This document shows positions 15,092 through 22,260 of a DNA stretch of 26,376 nt, one piece after another. The position numbers and the translations under genes were made by a program. The stretch's first letter is position 1. Each line of letters begins with the position of its first letter. This stretch comes from Pseudomonadota bacterium (GTDB lineage Bacteria; Pseudomonadota; Gammaproteobacteria; Burkholderiales; Burkholderiaceae): positions 1 through 26,376 of the forward strand of contig JAJXUC010000039.1 in assembly GCA_021783435.1 (NCBI GenBank). Reading direction: 5' to 3'. Below the pieces are notes generated by a model, which searched no databases, was not told the DNA's origin, and saw nothing but the letters and a program-made list of their open reading frames with translations.

Positions 15092-16540
15092 ATGAATCGA
15101 ACCCGTCGACTTCTGTGCTCCGGCCTGGCCATGGCCGCCATTCCTGCGGGGTTCGCACCCCCGGCCCGGGCTCGGGCGCACATGCGGGAACAGTTGCCTG
15201 CTGCGGTTGAGCAGGCCCTGGCCCAGGCCCGCATTCCTGCCTCGTCCTGCAGCTTCATGGTGCAGCCATTGGGGCATGCCGAGCCCGCACTCGCCTTCAA
15301 CACGCAGCAGCCGATGAACCCGGCTTCGCTGATGAAGCTGGTGCCCACCTATGTCGCGCTCAACCTGCTGGGGCCCGCCTACCGCTGGAAGACGCCGGTG
15401 TACACGGTGGGGCCGCTGCAAGGTGGCGTGCTCTCGGGCGATCTGGCCTTTGTCGGCAGCGGCGACCCGCACCTGATGGCCGACAACCTGTGGAGCCTGG
15501 CTCAGCGCCTGCGCGACTTGGGCCTGCGCCGCATCGACGGCAACGTGCTGATCGACCGCAGCGCGTTCGACCTGCCGCCGCACGACCGCGCCGCCTTCGA
15601 CGGCGACACCCTGGCGCCCTACAACGTCGGCCCCAACGCCTTGCTGCTGAACTTCGGCGCCATGCGTCTGAGCTTCCAGCCCGAGCCACAGCGCGGCCAG
15701 GTGGGCATTGCGGTGGAGCCGCCGCTGGCGGGCTTTCATGTGGCGCAGCGCCCGCACCTCGATGGCGTGGCCTGCGGCGCGTGGAAAGACCGCCTGCATG
15801 CCAACTTCGATCAGCCGCTGGCCCCTGCCTTCACCGGGCAGTATTCGCCGCAGTGCGGGGAGCAGACCTGGAACATCGCCGCGCCCCTGTCGGCCGACGC
15901 ATTCGCCCAGGGCATCCTGGCCGCCTTGTTCATGCAGGTGGGCATCGCCTGGAACGGGCAGGTGGTGTCGGGTCGGTTGCCGCCGACTGCCAACCTGCTC
16001 ACGGCCTGGGAATCCGAGCCGCTGGCGGTGATCGTGCGTGACATCAACAAGTACAGCAACAACGTCATGGCGCAGCAGGTGTTCCTCACGCTGGCGCTGC
16101 AAACCTATGGGCCGCCGGCCAACTTCGCCAAGGCCGCGCAAGCCGCCAACCAGTGGCTGGATGCGCATCAGCTCGCCATGCCCGGTCTGGTGCTGGACAA
16201 CGGCTGCGGGCTGTCGCGCATCGCCCGCATCTCGGCCAACGACATCAACCGCCTGCTGCGCGCCGCCTGGGCTTCGCCGGTGATGCCGGAGTTCATCGCC
16301 TCGCTGCCACTCACGGGTGAGGACGGCACGCTCAAACGTCGCTTCGACGGTCGCCCGGAAGCTGGCCTGATCCACGCCAAGACCGGCAGCCTGCGCAATG
16401 TGTTGAGTCTGGCCGGCTATGTGCAATCGCCGACCACGGGCCGTCGCTCCACCGTGGTGGCGCTGATCAACGACCCACGCGCAGCCGGCGGCTGGGGTAC
16501 GATTGAAGCCTTGCTGGACGACGCGCTGCACAACGCCTGA
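15092..16540 (+). CDS. dacB: D-alanyl-D-alanine carboxypeptidase/endopeptidase (PBP4, DacB)
   Basis: Class C low-molecular-mass penicillin-binding protein of the S13 family that trims or cleaves peptidoglycan peptides in the periplasm. The 482-residue protein has a signal peptide (about 1-28, basic start, hydrophobic core, ending ARA) and all three active-site motifs: SLMK with nucleophile S79 and K82, SNN (322-324) and KTG (430-432). The long insertion between the first two motifs is normal for DacB. No Shine-Dalgarno is clear before the ATG at 15092. The semiSWEET gene follows after 22 bases on the same strand and may be co-transcribed. Confidence 0.95.
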   Translation: MNRTRRLLCSGLAMAAIPAGFAPPARARAHMREQLPAAVEQALAQARIPASSCSFMVQPLGHAEPALAFNTQQPMNPASLMKLVPTYVALNLLGPAYRWKTPVYTVGPLQGGVLSGDLAFVGSGDPHLMADNLWSLAQRLRDLGLRRIDGNVLIDRSAFDLPPHDRAAFDGDTLAPYNVGPNALLLNFGAMRLSFQPEPQRGQVGIAVEPPLAGFHVAQRPHLDGVACGAWKDRLHANFDQPLAPAFTGQYSPQCGEQTWNIAAPLSADAFAQGILAALFMQVGIAWNGQVVSGRLPPTANLLTAWESEPLAVIVRDINKYSNNVMAQQVFLTLALQTYGPPANFAKAAQAANQWLDAHQLAMPGLVLDNGCGLSRIARISANDINRLLRAAWASPVMPEFIASLPLTGEDGTLKRRFDGRPEAGLIHAKTGSLRNVLSLAGYVQSPTTGRRSTVVALINDPRAAGGWGTIEALLDDALHNA

Positions 16541-16562
16541 GTCCGGGTCCGTCAGCCGCATC

Positions 16563-16832
16563 ATGCACCTATCCGACTGGTTGGGCTTCACTGCCGCAGC
16601 CTTGACCACGGCCTCCTTCATTCCGCAGGTTTGGCTGACCCTGCGCACGCGTGACGTTTCCGGTATTTCCGTCGGCATGTATGCCGCGTTCACGACCGGG
16701 GTGTTTCTGTGGCTGATCTACGGCATCGCCGAGGGTTCCTGGCCGCTCATCGCCGCCAATGCCATCACCTTGAGTCTCGCCTCCTGTGTGCTGCTGCTGC
16801 GCTTGCGCTATGGGCACACCCCTCGCGAGTAG
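16563..16832 (+). CDS. SemiSWEET / PQ-loop small transporter
   Basis: 89-residue membrane protein made of one triple-helix bundle (helices about 6-26, 37-55, 61-82), with the PQ motif (P21-Q22) in FIPQVWLTLRTRDVSGIS. This size and motif define bacterial SemiSWEETs, which pair as dimers and carry sugars by facilitated diffusion. The substrate cannot be told. The ATG at 16563 gives the normal length; an in-frame upstream ATG lies inside dacB and is unlikely. It closely follows dacB. Confidence 0.88.
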   Translation: MHLSDWLGFTAAALTTASFIPQVWLTLRTRDVSGISVGMYAAFTTGVFLWLIYGIAEGSWPLIAANAITLSLASCVLLLRLRYGHTPRE

Positions 16833-17204
16833 TCGTTGACGACGCCGCAGTTCCTTGCCGGGATGCCACCCGCAAGCGAGGATCATGCGTTGGCGTCGCT
16901 GTTGGACGTCGAGGCGCGCAACACCTGAGCCGTCCAGAGTCCAGCGTCTCTTCACACGCGTTCTGCACCCGCGTTGCCCCCAGCCGTGGGGAACGCGAGG
17001 CGTAGCGCGCAGGCCTGGGTGAACCGGCCCTCACCGATCCCCAGGCCAATTCCCCGCCCAGCCCCACTGGCCTCGCGCCCATGCATTGCCGCGCACGCAA
17101 GCGCCGGATGGGACCGGCGGCCACGCCCCAGTTCGGAATTGTTGCGACGCAGCAGCCCCAGGACCCTCCCGGGCGGCGCCACGGGCAGATGCACACGGCA
17201 TACC
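16833..17204. other. Non-coding stretch upstream of the AT-rich island
   Basis: About 370 GC-rich bases with no convincing gene. It contains an open frame of 30 codons from a TTG at 16836 to 16928 ending in a segment that looks like the dacB C-terminus (LLDVEARNT versus LLDDALHNA), and a single hairpin CCCC-AGCCGT-GGGG at 16977-16991. It may be a decayed remnant, but no parent family is recognised. Confidence 0.4.
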
Positions 17205-17301
17205 TTTAAATTCCATCATATTTTCTATATTATTCTCTGAATTTAAATTTTTATCTGTTTATTTATCATGTAAATTGCTTTAGAATTCTAATAAATTCTC
17301 A
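17205..17301. promoter_or_regulatory. AT-rich island upstream of the gpsA-ggpP-ggpS module
   Basis: About 97 bases that are overwhelmingly A and T inside a region that is otherwise strongly GC-rich. It contains the palindromes AATTTAAATT (17240-17249) and TTAGAATTCTAA (17280-17291) and several -10-like hexamers such as TATATT (17226-17231). Such an island suits a promoter, a site for a nucleoid protein that silences AT-rich DNA, or an insertion scar. No gene lies in it. Confidence 0.5.
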
Positions 17302-17441
17302 TTCTTCGAACGAGTCTCTACAGGCGCCCCGTGCCGCTCCTCTCCCGGTGCGCACGATCATGCCCTGAGCTTGCGGCGCCATCGGACGGCAGGCGAGCCT
17401 TGCCCCTGGCAAGATCAACGGGCGTTTCAGCACTCTGGCGG

Positions 17442-17477
17442 ATCGTTCGCGCAGGCATGGTTCCATGCGCGAACGAT
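17442..17477. repeat. 12-base perfect inverted repeat upstream of gpsA
   Basis: ATCGTTCGCGCA (17442-17453) and TGCGCGAACGAT (17466-17477) flank a 12-base loop; a G-U and a G-C pair extend it to 14 pairs in RNA. No U-run follows, so it is not a usual terminator. It could be an operator or an RNA switch. Confidence 0.6.
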
Positions 17478-17526
17478 TCCTGCCCCGATCCCGCCGCAAG
17501 TCTGTGCGGGGGTTCGCCAAGTCGCC

Positions 17527-17545
17527 GGCCGGTCTTGCGCCGGCC
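17527..17545. repeat. Short GC hairpin upstream of gpsA
   Basis: GGCCGG / CCGGCC with a seven-base loop, about 50 bases before the gpsA start. Strong stem for its length and no U-run. Confidence 0.4.
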
Positions 17546-17594
17546 ATCCTGTCCACGGATACGCCAGCCGGCCATCCCCGACCATGGAGCCACG

Positions 17595-18794
17595 ATGCAC
17601 GTTCCCAGCGCCACGCCCGATCTGCCGCACCACGGGGCCGACCCCCAAGCGGGCCTGCCACCGCGCATTGCCGTGATCGGCGCCGGAGCCTGGGGTACGG
17701 CCCTGGCCGCGGCGCTGCAACGCGGCGGCAGCCAGGTCACGCTCTGGGCCAGACGGCCGGATTTGGTCCACGCGCTGCAGACCCAGAGCAGCAACCCCCG
17801 GCATTTACCCGGCATCATGCTGCCACCCGGCCTGCGCGCGACCACAGCGCTCGCCGAAGCCCTGGCAGGCGCTCGGCTGGTGGTGCTTGCACTGCCGTCG
17901 GCGGCGCTGCGCGAAACTGCGCAGCGTGTCGCACCCTTGCTTGCGCCCGACACGGTGGTGCTGACCGCGTGCAAAGGCTTCGAGCGCCAAAGCGGCGCGC
18001 TGCCCATCGACGTCTTGCGTGAGTGCTGCGACGGTGACCCGCTGTTGGGGGTGCTCAGCGGCCCGAGCTTTGCCGATGAAGTGGCACGCGGCCTGCCCAC
18101 CCGGCTCGCCTTGGCCATGCCCGCGCTGCAGCCGAGTCATGCGCAAGCACGACATGCCCGCGCCTTCGCGCTCGGCCTGCGACGGCAGTTGGCGGAGGCC
18201 GCCATCATGCTCGATCTGACCGAGGACGCGGTTGCGGCGCAAGTCGGCGGTGCGATGAAGAACATCGTCGCCATTGCCAGCGGCATGGCCATGGCACAGG
18301 ACCTGGGCGAGAACGCACGTGCCGCCATCGTCACCCTGGGGCTGGACGATATGCGCAGGCTCACACGGGCACTGGGCGGACGCAGTCAGACCCTGTTGAG
18401 CAGTTGCGGCGTGGGCGACTTGTTTCTGACCGTGGCCTCCACCCGCTCACGCAACACCCGGCTCGGGCTGCGACTGGGCCGTGGCGATGGTCTCGATGCA
18501 TCCGCCGCAACTGCCGCCTTCGGCGAGTTGGCCGAGGGGGCCATCGCCGCATTCTCGGTGCAGGCGCTGGAGCGCCGCCATGGCCTGCGTTTGCATGTCG
18601 CCGCCTGCGTGCGCGATGTCCTGCTCCGGCACGCCAGCGTGCCGCAGGCGTTGGCGCGATTGCTGCGCGACAGCCCGGCGCAAGCACTGCCCGAACCGGT
18701 GTTACCCGCGATGACGCCAGCGCAGCAGGACGGTCGACTGGCCAAGGCGGCACGCCTGGCGACTGCGAGCTCGTCGCAGCAGCTGTTGCAGTGA
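17595..18794 (+). CDS. gpsA: NAD(P)H-dependent glycerol-3-phosphate dehydrogenase GpsA
   Basis: Reduces dihydroxyacetone phosphate to sn-glycerol-3-phosphate in the cytoplasm. Seen: Rossmann loop IGAGAWGTALA (28-38), LSGPSFADEVARGLPT, the catalytic-lysine segment GGAMKNIVAIASG, and SSCGVGDLFLT with the downstream GRG helix. At 399 residues it is longer than the usual 330 or so, with about 20 extra at the N-terminus and roughly 40 at the C-terminus. Start at 17595 follows GGAG at 17586. Its stop overlaps a possible GTG start of the next gene (GTGA). Because the next two genes appear to make glucosylglycerol from ADP-glucose and glycerol-3-phosphate, this copy probably supplies that substrate. 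Whether a separate housekeeping gpsA exists elsewhere cannot be seen here. Confidence 0.93.
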   Translation: MHVPSATPDLPHHGADPQAGLPPRIAVIGAGAWGTALAAALQRGGSQVTLWARRPDLVHALQTQSSNPRHLPGIMLPPGLRATTALAEALAGARLVVLALPSAALRETAQRVAPLLAPDTVVLTACKGFERQSGALPIDVLRECCDGDPLLGVLSGPSFADEVARGLPTRLALAMPALQPSHAQARHARAFALGLRRQLAEAAIMLDLTEDAVAAQVGGAMKNIVAIASGMAMAQDLGENARAAIVTLGLDDMRRLTRALGGRSQTLLSSCGVGDLFLTVASTRSRNTRLGLRLGRGDGLDASAATAAFGELAEGAIAAFSVQALERRHGLRLHVAACVRDVLLRHASVPQALARLLRDSPAQALPEPVLPAMTPAQQDGRLAKAARLATASSSQQLLQ

Positions 18795-18805
18795 GCGCCA
18801 GCGCC

Positions 18806-19576
18806 ATGCCGCTCACCATCCTGGCGACCGACCTCGACGGCACCTTTCTCGGGGGCAGCTCAGCACAACGCGAAGCGCTGCTGCAATGGATCACGTCACA
18901 TCGCAGCGAACTGGTGCTGATCTTCGTCAGCGGTCGCGGCCAGGACTTCATGCAACAACTGGCGACGGAACTGCCCGTCCGACCGGACCACCTCATCGGC
19001 GATGTCGGCACGACGGTGAGGAGCGGTCCGCAGTATGCCCCGCTGCCGCCGCTGGAACGCTGGCTCGACGCTGCCTGGCCGCAAGACGCGGCGGCGCGCA
19101 TCGAACGGCAGATGCGGGAGCATCCGTACTTGCGCCCGCAAGCCGTGCGCAGTGGCCGGCGCCGCTCCTATCTGTTCGACGATCCGGCGCAGACGCACGC
19201 CGCGCGACATGCCATGCACGGCCTGGGTTTCGACACCCTGCTGTCGGACAACCAGTATTTCGACGTGCTGCCGCGCGGTGTGCAAAAAGGCCCGACGCTG
19301 CTGCGCACGCTGACGGCATTGGGCCTGCCGGCACAGCGCACGCTCGTGGCTGGCGACACCCTCAACGACCTGTCGATGTTCGAGACGGGCCTGGCCGGCG
19401 TCGCCGTCGGCAACCGCGAGGCGGCGCTCGACGCCGCCATCGCCCACCACCGCAACGTCTATCGCAGCCCGCATCCGGGCGCGGCCGGCGTACTCGACGC
19501 CTTGAGGCGCTTTCATCCACCGGGGAACACGCATGGCTTCATCGCTGGTCATCGTCTATCACAGACAACCTTATGA
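18806..19576 (+). CDS. HAD-family phosphatase, probable glucosylglycerol-phosphate phosphatase
   Basis: 256-residue haloacid-dehalogenase hydrolase of the sucrose/trehalose-phosphatase-like (Cof/SPP) group. Motif I is DLDGTF (nucleophile D9 and acid D11), motif II lies around FVSGRGQ, motif III is the lysine of KGPTLL, and motif IV is GDTLND. The gene overlaps the next gene, a glucosylglycerol-phosphate synthase, by 44 bases in another frame. In several proteobacteria a HAD domain of this kind is fused to the N-terminus of that synthase (GgpPS). Hence the likely reaction is removal of phosphate from glucosylglycerol-phosphate to release the compatible solute. A GTG at 18791 overlapping the gpsA stop is an alternative start. 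Cyanobacterial StpA is a different family, so homology to it is not claimed. Confidence 0.78.
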   Translation: MPLTILATDLDGTFLGGSSAQREALLQWITSHRSELVLIFVSGRGQDFMQQLATELPVRPDHLIGDVGTTVRSGPQYAPLPPLERWLDAAWPQDAAARIERQMREHPYLRPQAVRSGRRRSYLFDDPAQTHAARHAMHGLGFDTLLSDNQYFDVLPRGVQKGPTLLRTLTALGLPAQRTLVAGDTLNDLSMFETGLAGVAVGNREAALDAAIAHHRNVYRSPHPGAAGVLDALRRFHPPGNTHGFIAGHRLSQTTL

Positions 19577-21056
19577 GGAACAGATCGAGAACGGCAAGAC
19601 CGTGCTGCGCGAGAACAGCAGTCCCAACGGCATCGTGCCCGCACTCAAGGGGTTCATCGGCCGCGTCGATCGTGCCAGCTGGGTGGCCTGGAAAAAGGCC
19701 TCGGCCGGCAAGCCGTTGCAGTTCGAACGCCGCATCGCCGTGAACGACAGCTACGGCAGCTACGACGTGGTCCGCCTGCCCTTGAGCGCGGAGCAGATCA
19801 ACCAGTTCTATCACGTGACCTCGAAAGAGGCGCTGTGGCCCATTCTCAACAGCTTTCCGGCGCACTACTCCACCGAGAACTGCGACTGGAGCGTCTTTCG
19901 CGAAGTCAACCGCCTGTTTGCCGAAGCCGCTTGCGCCGAGGCGGCGCCCGGCGCCGTGGTCTGGGTGCACGACTACAACCTGTGGCTGGTCCCGGGTTTC
20001 GTGCGACGCATGCGGCCAGACCTGCACATCGCGTTTTTCCATCACACGCCGTTCCCCGCGCCCGATGTGTTCAACATCCTGCCGTGGCGTGACGAGATTC
20101 TCGACAGCCTGCTGAGTTGCGATCTGGTCGGCTTCCATGTGCCGCGCTATGCGCGCAACTTTGCCGCGCTGGTGCAGGCACTGCGCAAGGTGGATGCTTT
20201 GGTGGAGCGCCGCGTCGATCCCGAATTGCAGGCCATGGGAACCGCGTTGTCGGAACCGGTGACTCCGGTGTCGCTGACGGTGGGCGGGCGCCGCGTGCGC
20301 ATCGATGCCTTCCCCATCGGCACCCATGCGCAACTGATCCGCGAGACGGTGCAAAAGCCGGAAAATTCAGCCCGCGTGGCCCATATCCGGCGCGAAATTC
20401 CCGAACACACCATCATCGTCTCCATCGGCCGCGTCGACTACGCCAAGGGGACGCGCGAATTGCTGCTGGCCTTCGAGCGCCTGCTGCGACGACGCCCGGC
20501 GCTGCACGGCCAGGTCAAGCTGCTGATCACGGCCGTGGCCGCCGCCGACGGCATGCGCGTCTACAGGCGCGCGCAACAGGCCATCGAACAACTGGCAGGA
20601 CGCATCAACGGCCACTTCGGCACGCTGAGCTGGCTGCCTATCCTGCTGTCCACCACATCCCTGCCATTCGCCGAGGCGCTGTGCTATTACCGCGCTGCCG
20701 ACATCGCCTGGATCACGCCGCTGCGCGACGGGCTGAACCTGGTGGCCAAGGAGTTCATCGCCGCGCATGTGAACGAAAGCGGCGTGCTGGTGCTGTCGGA
20801 ATTCGCCGGCGCCGCGATGGAGCTGCAAGACGCGGTGCTCGTCAACCCCTACAGCATCAGCCAGATGGACAGCGCCATCGACCGCGCCCTGGATATGCCG
20901 CGCGACGAACAACGCACCCGCATGCAACGCATGGACGCGCTGGTGGAGCGCTACGACATCGGCCACTGGACCAGGCATGTGCTGGAACTGTTCGCGCAGT
21001 TGCGCGCCGAGCGCCCTGCGGCGCGCGCTCCCGATGGACAGGCCTTGCGCGCCTGA
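19533..21056 (+). CDS. ggpS: Glucosylglycerol-phosphate synthase (GT20)
   Basis: Retaining GT20 glycosyltransferase expected to join glucose from ADP-glucose to glycerol-3-phosphate. The 507-residue protein has the N-terminal [13 protein letters not shown]...NGKTVLRE...SPNGI pattern (4-34), which is that of GgpS and differs from the N-terminal loop of trehalose-phosphate synthase OtsA. The catalytic GT-B core carries HDYNLWLVP (146-154), FFHHTPFP (168-175), GRVDYAKG with nucleotide-phosphate binding R300/K305 (299-306), [14 protein letters not shown] (395-408) and SEFAGAA (422-428). Start MASSLV follows GGGGA at good spacing and aligns with known GgpS starts. Lying after gpsA and a HAD phosphatase, and before two MscS channels, it fits osmolyte synthesis. 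OtsA is the main alternative, judged unlikely. Confidence 0.9.
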   Translation: MASSLVIVYHRQPYEEQIENGKTVLRENSSPNGIVPALKGFIGRVDRASWVAWKKASAGKPLQFERRIAVNDSYGSYDVVRLPLSAEQINQFYHVTSKEALWPILNSFPAHYSTENCDWSVFREVNRLFAEAACAEAAPGAVVWVHDYNLWLVPGFVRRMRPDLHIAFFHHTPFPAPDVFNILPWRDEILDSLLSCDLVGFHVPRYARNFAALVQALRKVDALVERRVDPELQAMGTALSEPVTPVSLTVGGRRVRIDAFPIGTHAQLIRETVQKPENSARVAHIRREIPEHTIIVSIGRVDYAKGTRELLLAFERLLRRRPALHGQVKLLITAVAAADGMRVYRRAQQAIEQLAGRINGHFGTLSWLPILLSTTSLPFAEALCYYRAADIAWITPLRDGLNLVAKEFIAAHVNESGVLVLSEFAGAAMELQDAVLVNPYSISQMDSAIDRALDMPRDEQRTRMQRMDALVERYDIGHWTRHVLELFAQLRAERPAARAPDGQALRA

Positions 21057-21127
21057 CCCCGCCCACGATGCCCCAACGTCCCCGCCCCGCTGCAGCCCCG
21101 CCCAGGGCAATGCGCTAGAGAGCCGCC

Positions 21128-22249
21128 ATGCACAACCAACTCGTGACCGATGCCTGGCTGTGGTCACAAGCCCATCACCCGGAAACACTGGCCATCGGCC
21201 TGAGCGTGCTGGCCTTACCGCTGTTCGCGCTGGCGACCCGACTGGCGTTGCGGCTGAAGCCGACAGGGGGCGTGTGGCAGTTGCTGCTGCTGCGCACACG
21301 CCGTGCGTTGCGCGCGATGTGGCTGCTGCTGGTGCTGCGGCTGGACCTGTTTTTGCTGCAGCAGCATCTCTCGCACTGGGTCTGGTCGACCACGGTGCTG
21401 CGCCTGCTGTTCATCACCGCGGTCACCTGGCTGGCGCTGCGGCTGGCGCAGGCCGGCGGCGAGATCGTGATGCTGCGCCGTGGCGGCTTGAGCCTGCCGG
21501 ACGACCCCAAGCTGCTCGACACCAACTTGCAGGTGCGCGGCGTCCTCACCCGCGCCCGGGTCCTGGCGCGGGTGGCCAGCCTGCTCATCGTGCTGGTGGG
21601 CTTGTCGCTGGCGCTGATGAGCATTCCCGGCGTGCGCCAACTCGGCACCAGCCTGCTGGCCTCGGCCGGCATTGCCGGCGTGGTCGTGGGCTTCGCTGCG
21701 CGGCCGGTGCTGTCGAATCTGCTGGCCGGATTGCAGATCGCTCTGGCCGAGCCCATCCGCATCAACGACGTGCTGATCGTGCAGGGTGAATGGGGCCGCG
21801 TGGAGGAAATCACCGGCACCTATGTGGTGTTCCGCATCTGGGACGAGCGCCGCATGATCCTGCCGCTGCAGTGGTTCATCGAGCACCCGTTCGAGAACTG
21901 GACGCGAACCAGCGCCAGCCTGTTGGGCACGGTCTTTCTGTGGGTGGACTACGCCATGCCGATCGATGCTCTGCGCGCCGAACTCAAGTGGGTGTGCGCC
22001 GAAGACCCCGACTGGGATGGCCGCCTGGCCATCATCCATGTCACCGATGCCGACGCCACCGCTCTGCAAGTACGCTTCCTCGTCAGTGCCGCCAACTCGG
22101 CTCGCGCCTGGGAACTGAGATGCCGGGTGCGCGAGGCCATGGTGGCTTACCTGCAGCGCGACTGGCCCCACCATCTGCCGCGCCGCCGCCTGTCGTGGCG
22201 GGCTGATGGCACTGCCGATGCCGAGCAGCACGCTCGCGTCACCAACTGA
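21128..22249 (+). CDS. MscS-type mechanosensitive channel (first copy)
   Basis: 373-residue inner-membrane protein with about five hydrophobic helices (about 20-42, 62-78, 86-108, 148-166, 173-207), followed by a beta domain and cytoplasmic vestibule. The pore helix SLLASAGIAGVVVGFAARPV and the following NLLAGLQIALAEPIRINDVLIV are the MscS signature; the Gly/Ala-rich face packs the pore. The beta domain segment GRVEEITGTYVVFRIWDERRMILP agrees. Members open under membrane tension and release small solutes on hypo-osmotic shock. It lies 71 bases after ggpS and 11 bases before a second, only distantly similar MscS gene, so both may be expressed with the osmolyte genes. Confidence 0.92.
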   Translation: MHNQLVTDAWLWSQAHHPETLAIGLSVLALPLFALATRLALRLKPTGGVWQLLLLRTRRALRAMWLLLVLRLDLFLLQQHLSHWVWSTTVLRLLFITAVTWLALRLAQAGGEIVMLRRGGLSLPDDPKLLDTNLQVRGVLTRARVLARVASLLIVLVGLSLALMSIPGVRQLGTSLLASAGIAGVVVGFAARPVLSNLLAGLQIALAEPIRINDVLIVQGEWGRVEEITGTYVVFRIWDERRMILPLQWFIEHPFENWTRTSASLLGTVFLWVDYAMPIDALRAELKWVCAEDPDWDGRLAIIHVTDADATALQVRFLVSAANSARAWELRCRVREAMVAYLQRDWPHHLPRRRLSWRADGTADAEQHARVTN

Positions 22250-22260
22250 GGACTTGCACG

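Larger units (their letters stand above)
17302..17594 (+). other. Hairpin-rich presumed leader of gpsA
   Basis: 293 bases between the AT-rich island and the gpsA ATG. The gpsA frame is open here, but the sequence is not GpsA-like and the good Shine-Dalgarno is at 17586. It contains two strong inverted repeats (17442-17477 and 17527-17545). If transcription starts in the AT-rich island this is a long structured 5' leader. Confidence 0.45.

Noticed and set aside
14825..16693. 622-codon open frame on the minus strand
   Set aside because: Antisense to dacB and semiSWEET, low-complexity composition (Gln/Arg/His/Gly-rich) and no family motif; dacB is certain from its three active-site motifs.
16973..16997. 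GTTGCCCCCAGCCGTGGGG resembling part of a type I-E CRISPR repeat
   Set aside because: Occurs once only, with no second repeat at spacer distance and no cas gene.
17331..17594. Longer gpsA start at 17331
   Set aside because: The added 88 residues are Arg/Pro-rich and not GpsA-like, and the GGAG at 17586 fits the start at 17595.
19533..21056. Trehalose-6-phosphate synthase (OtsA) as identity of the GT20 gene
   Set aside because: The N-terminal [21 protein letters not shown] pattern is that of GgpS, the neighbour is gpsA, and OtsA-type N-terminal motifs are missing.
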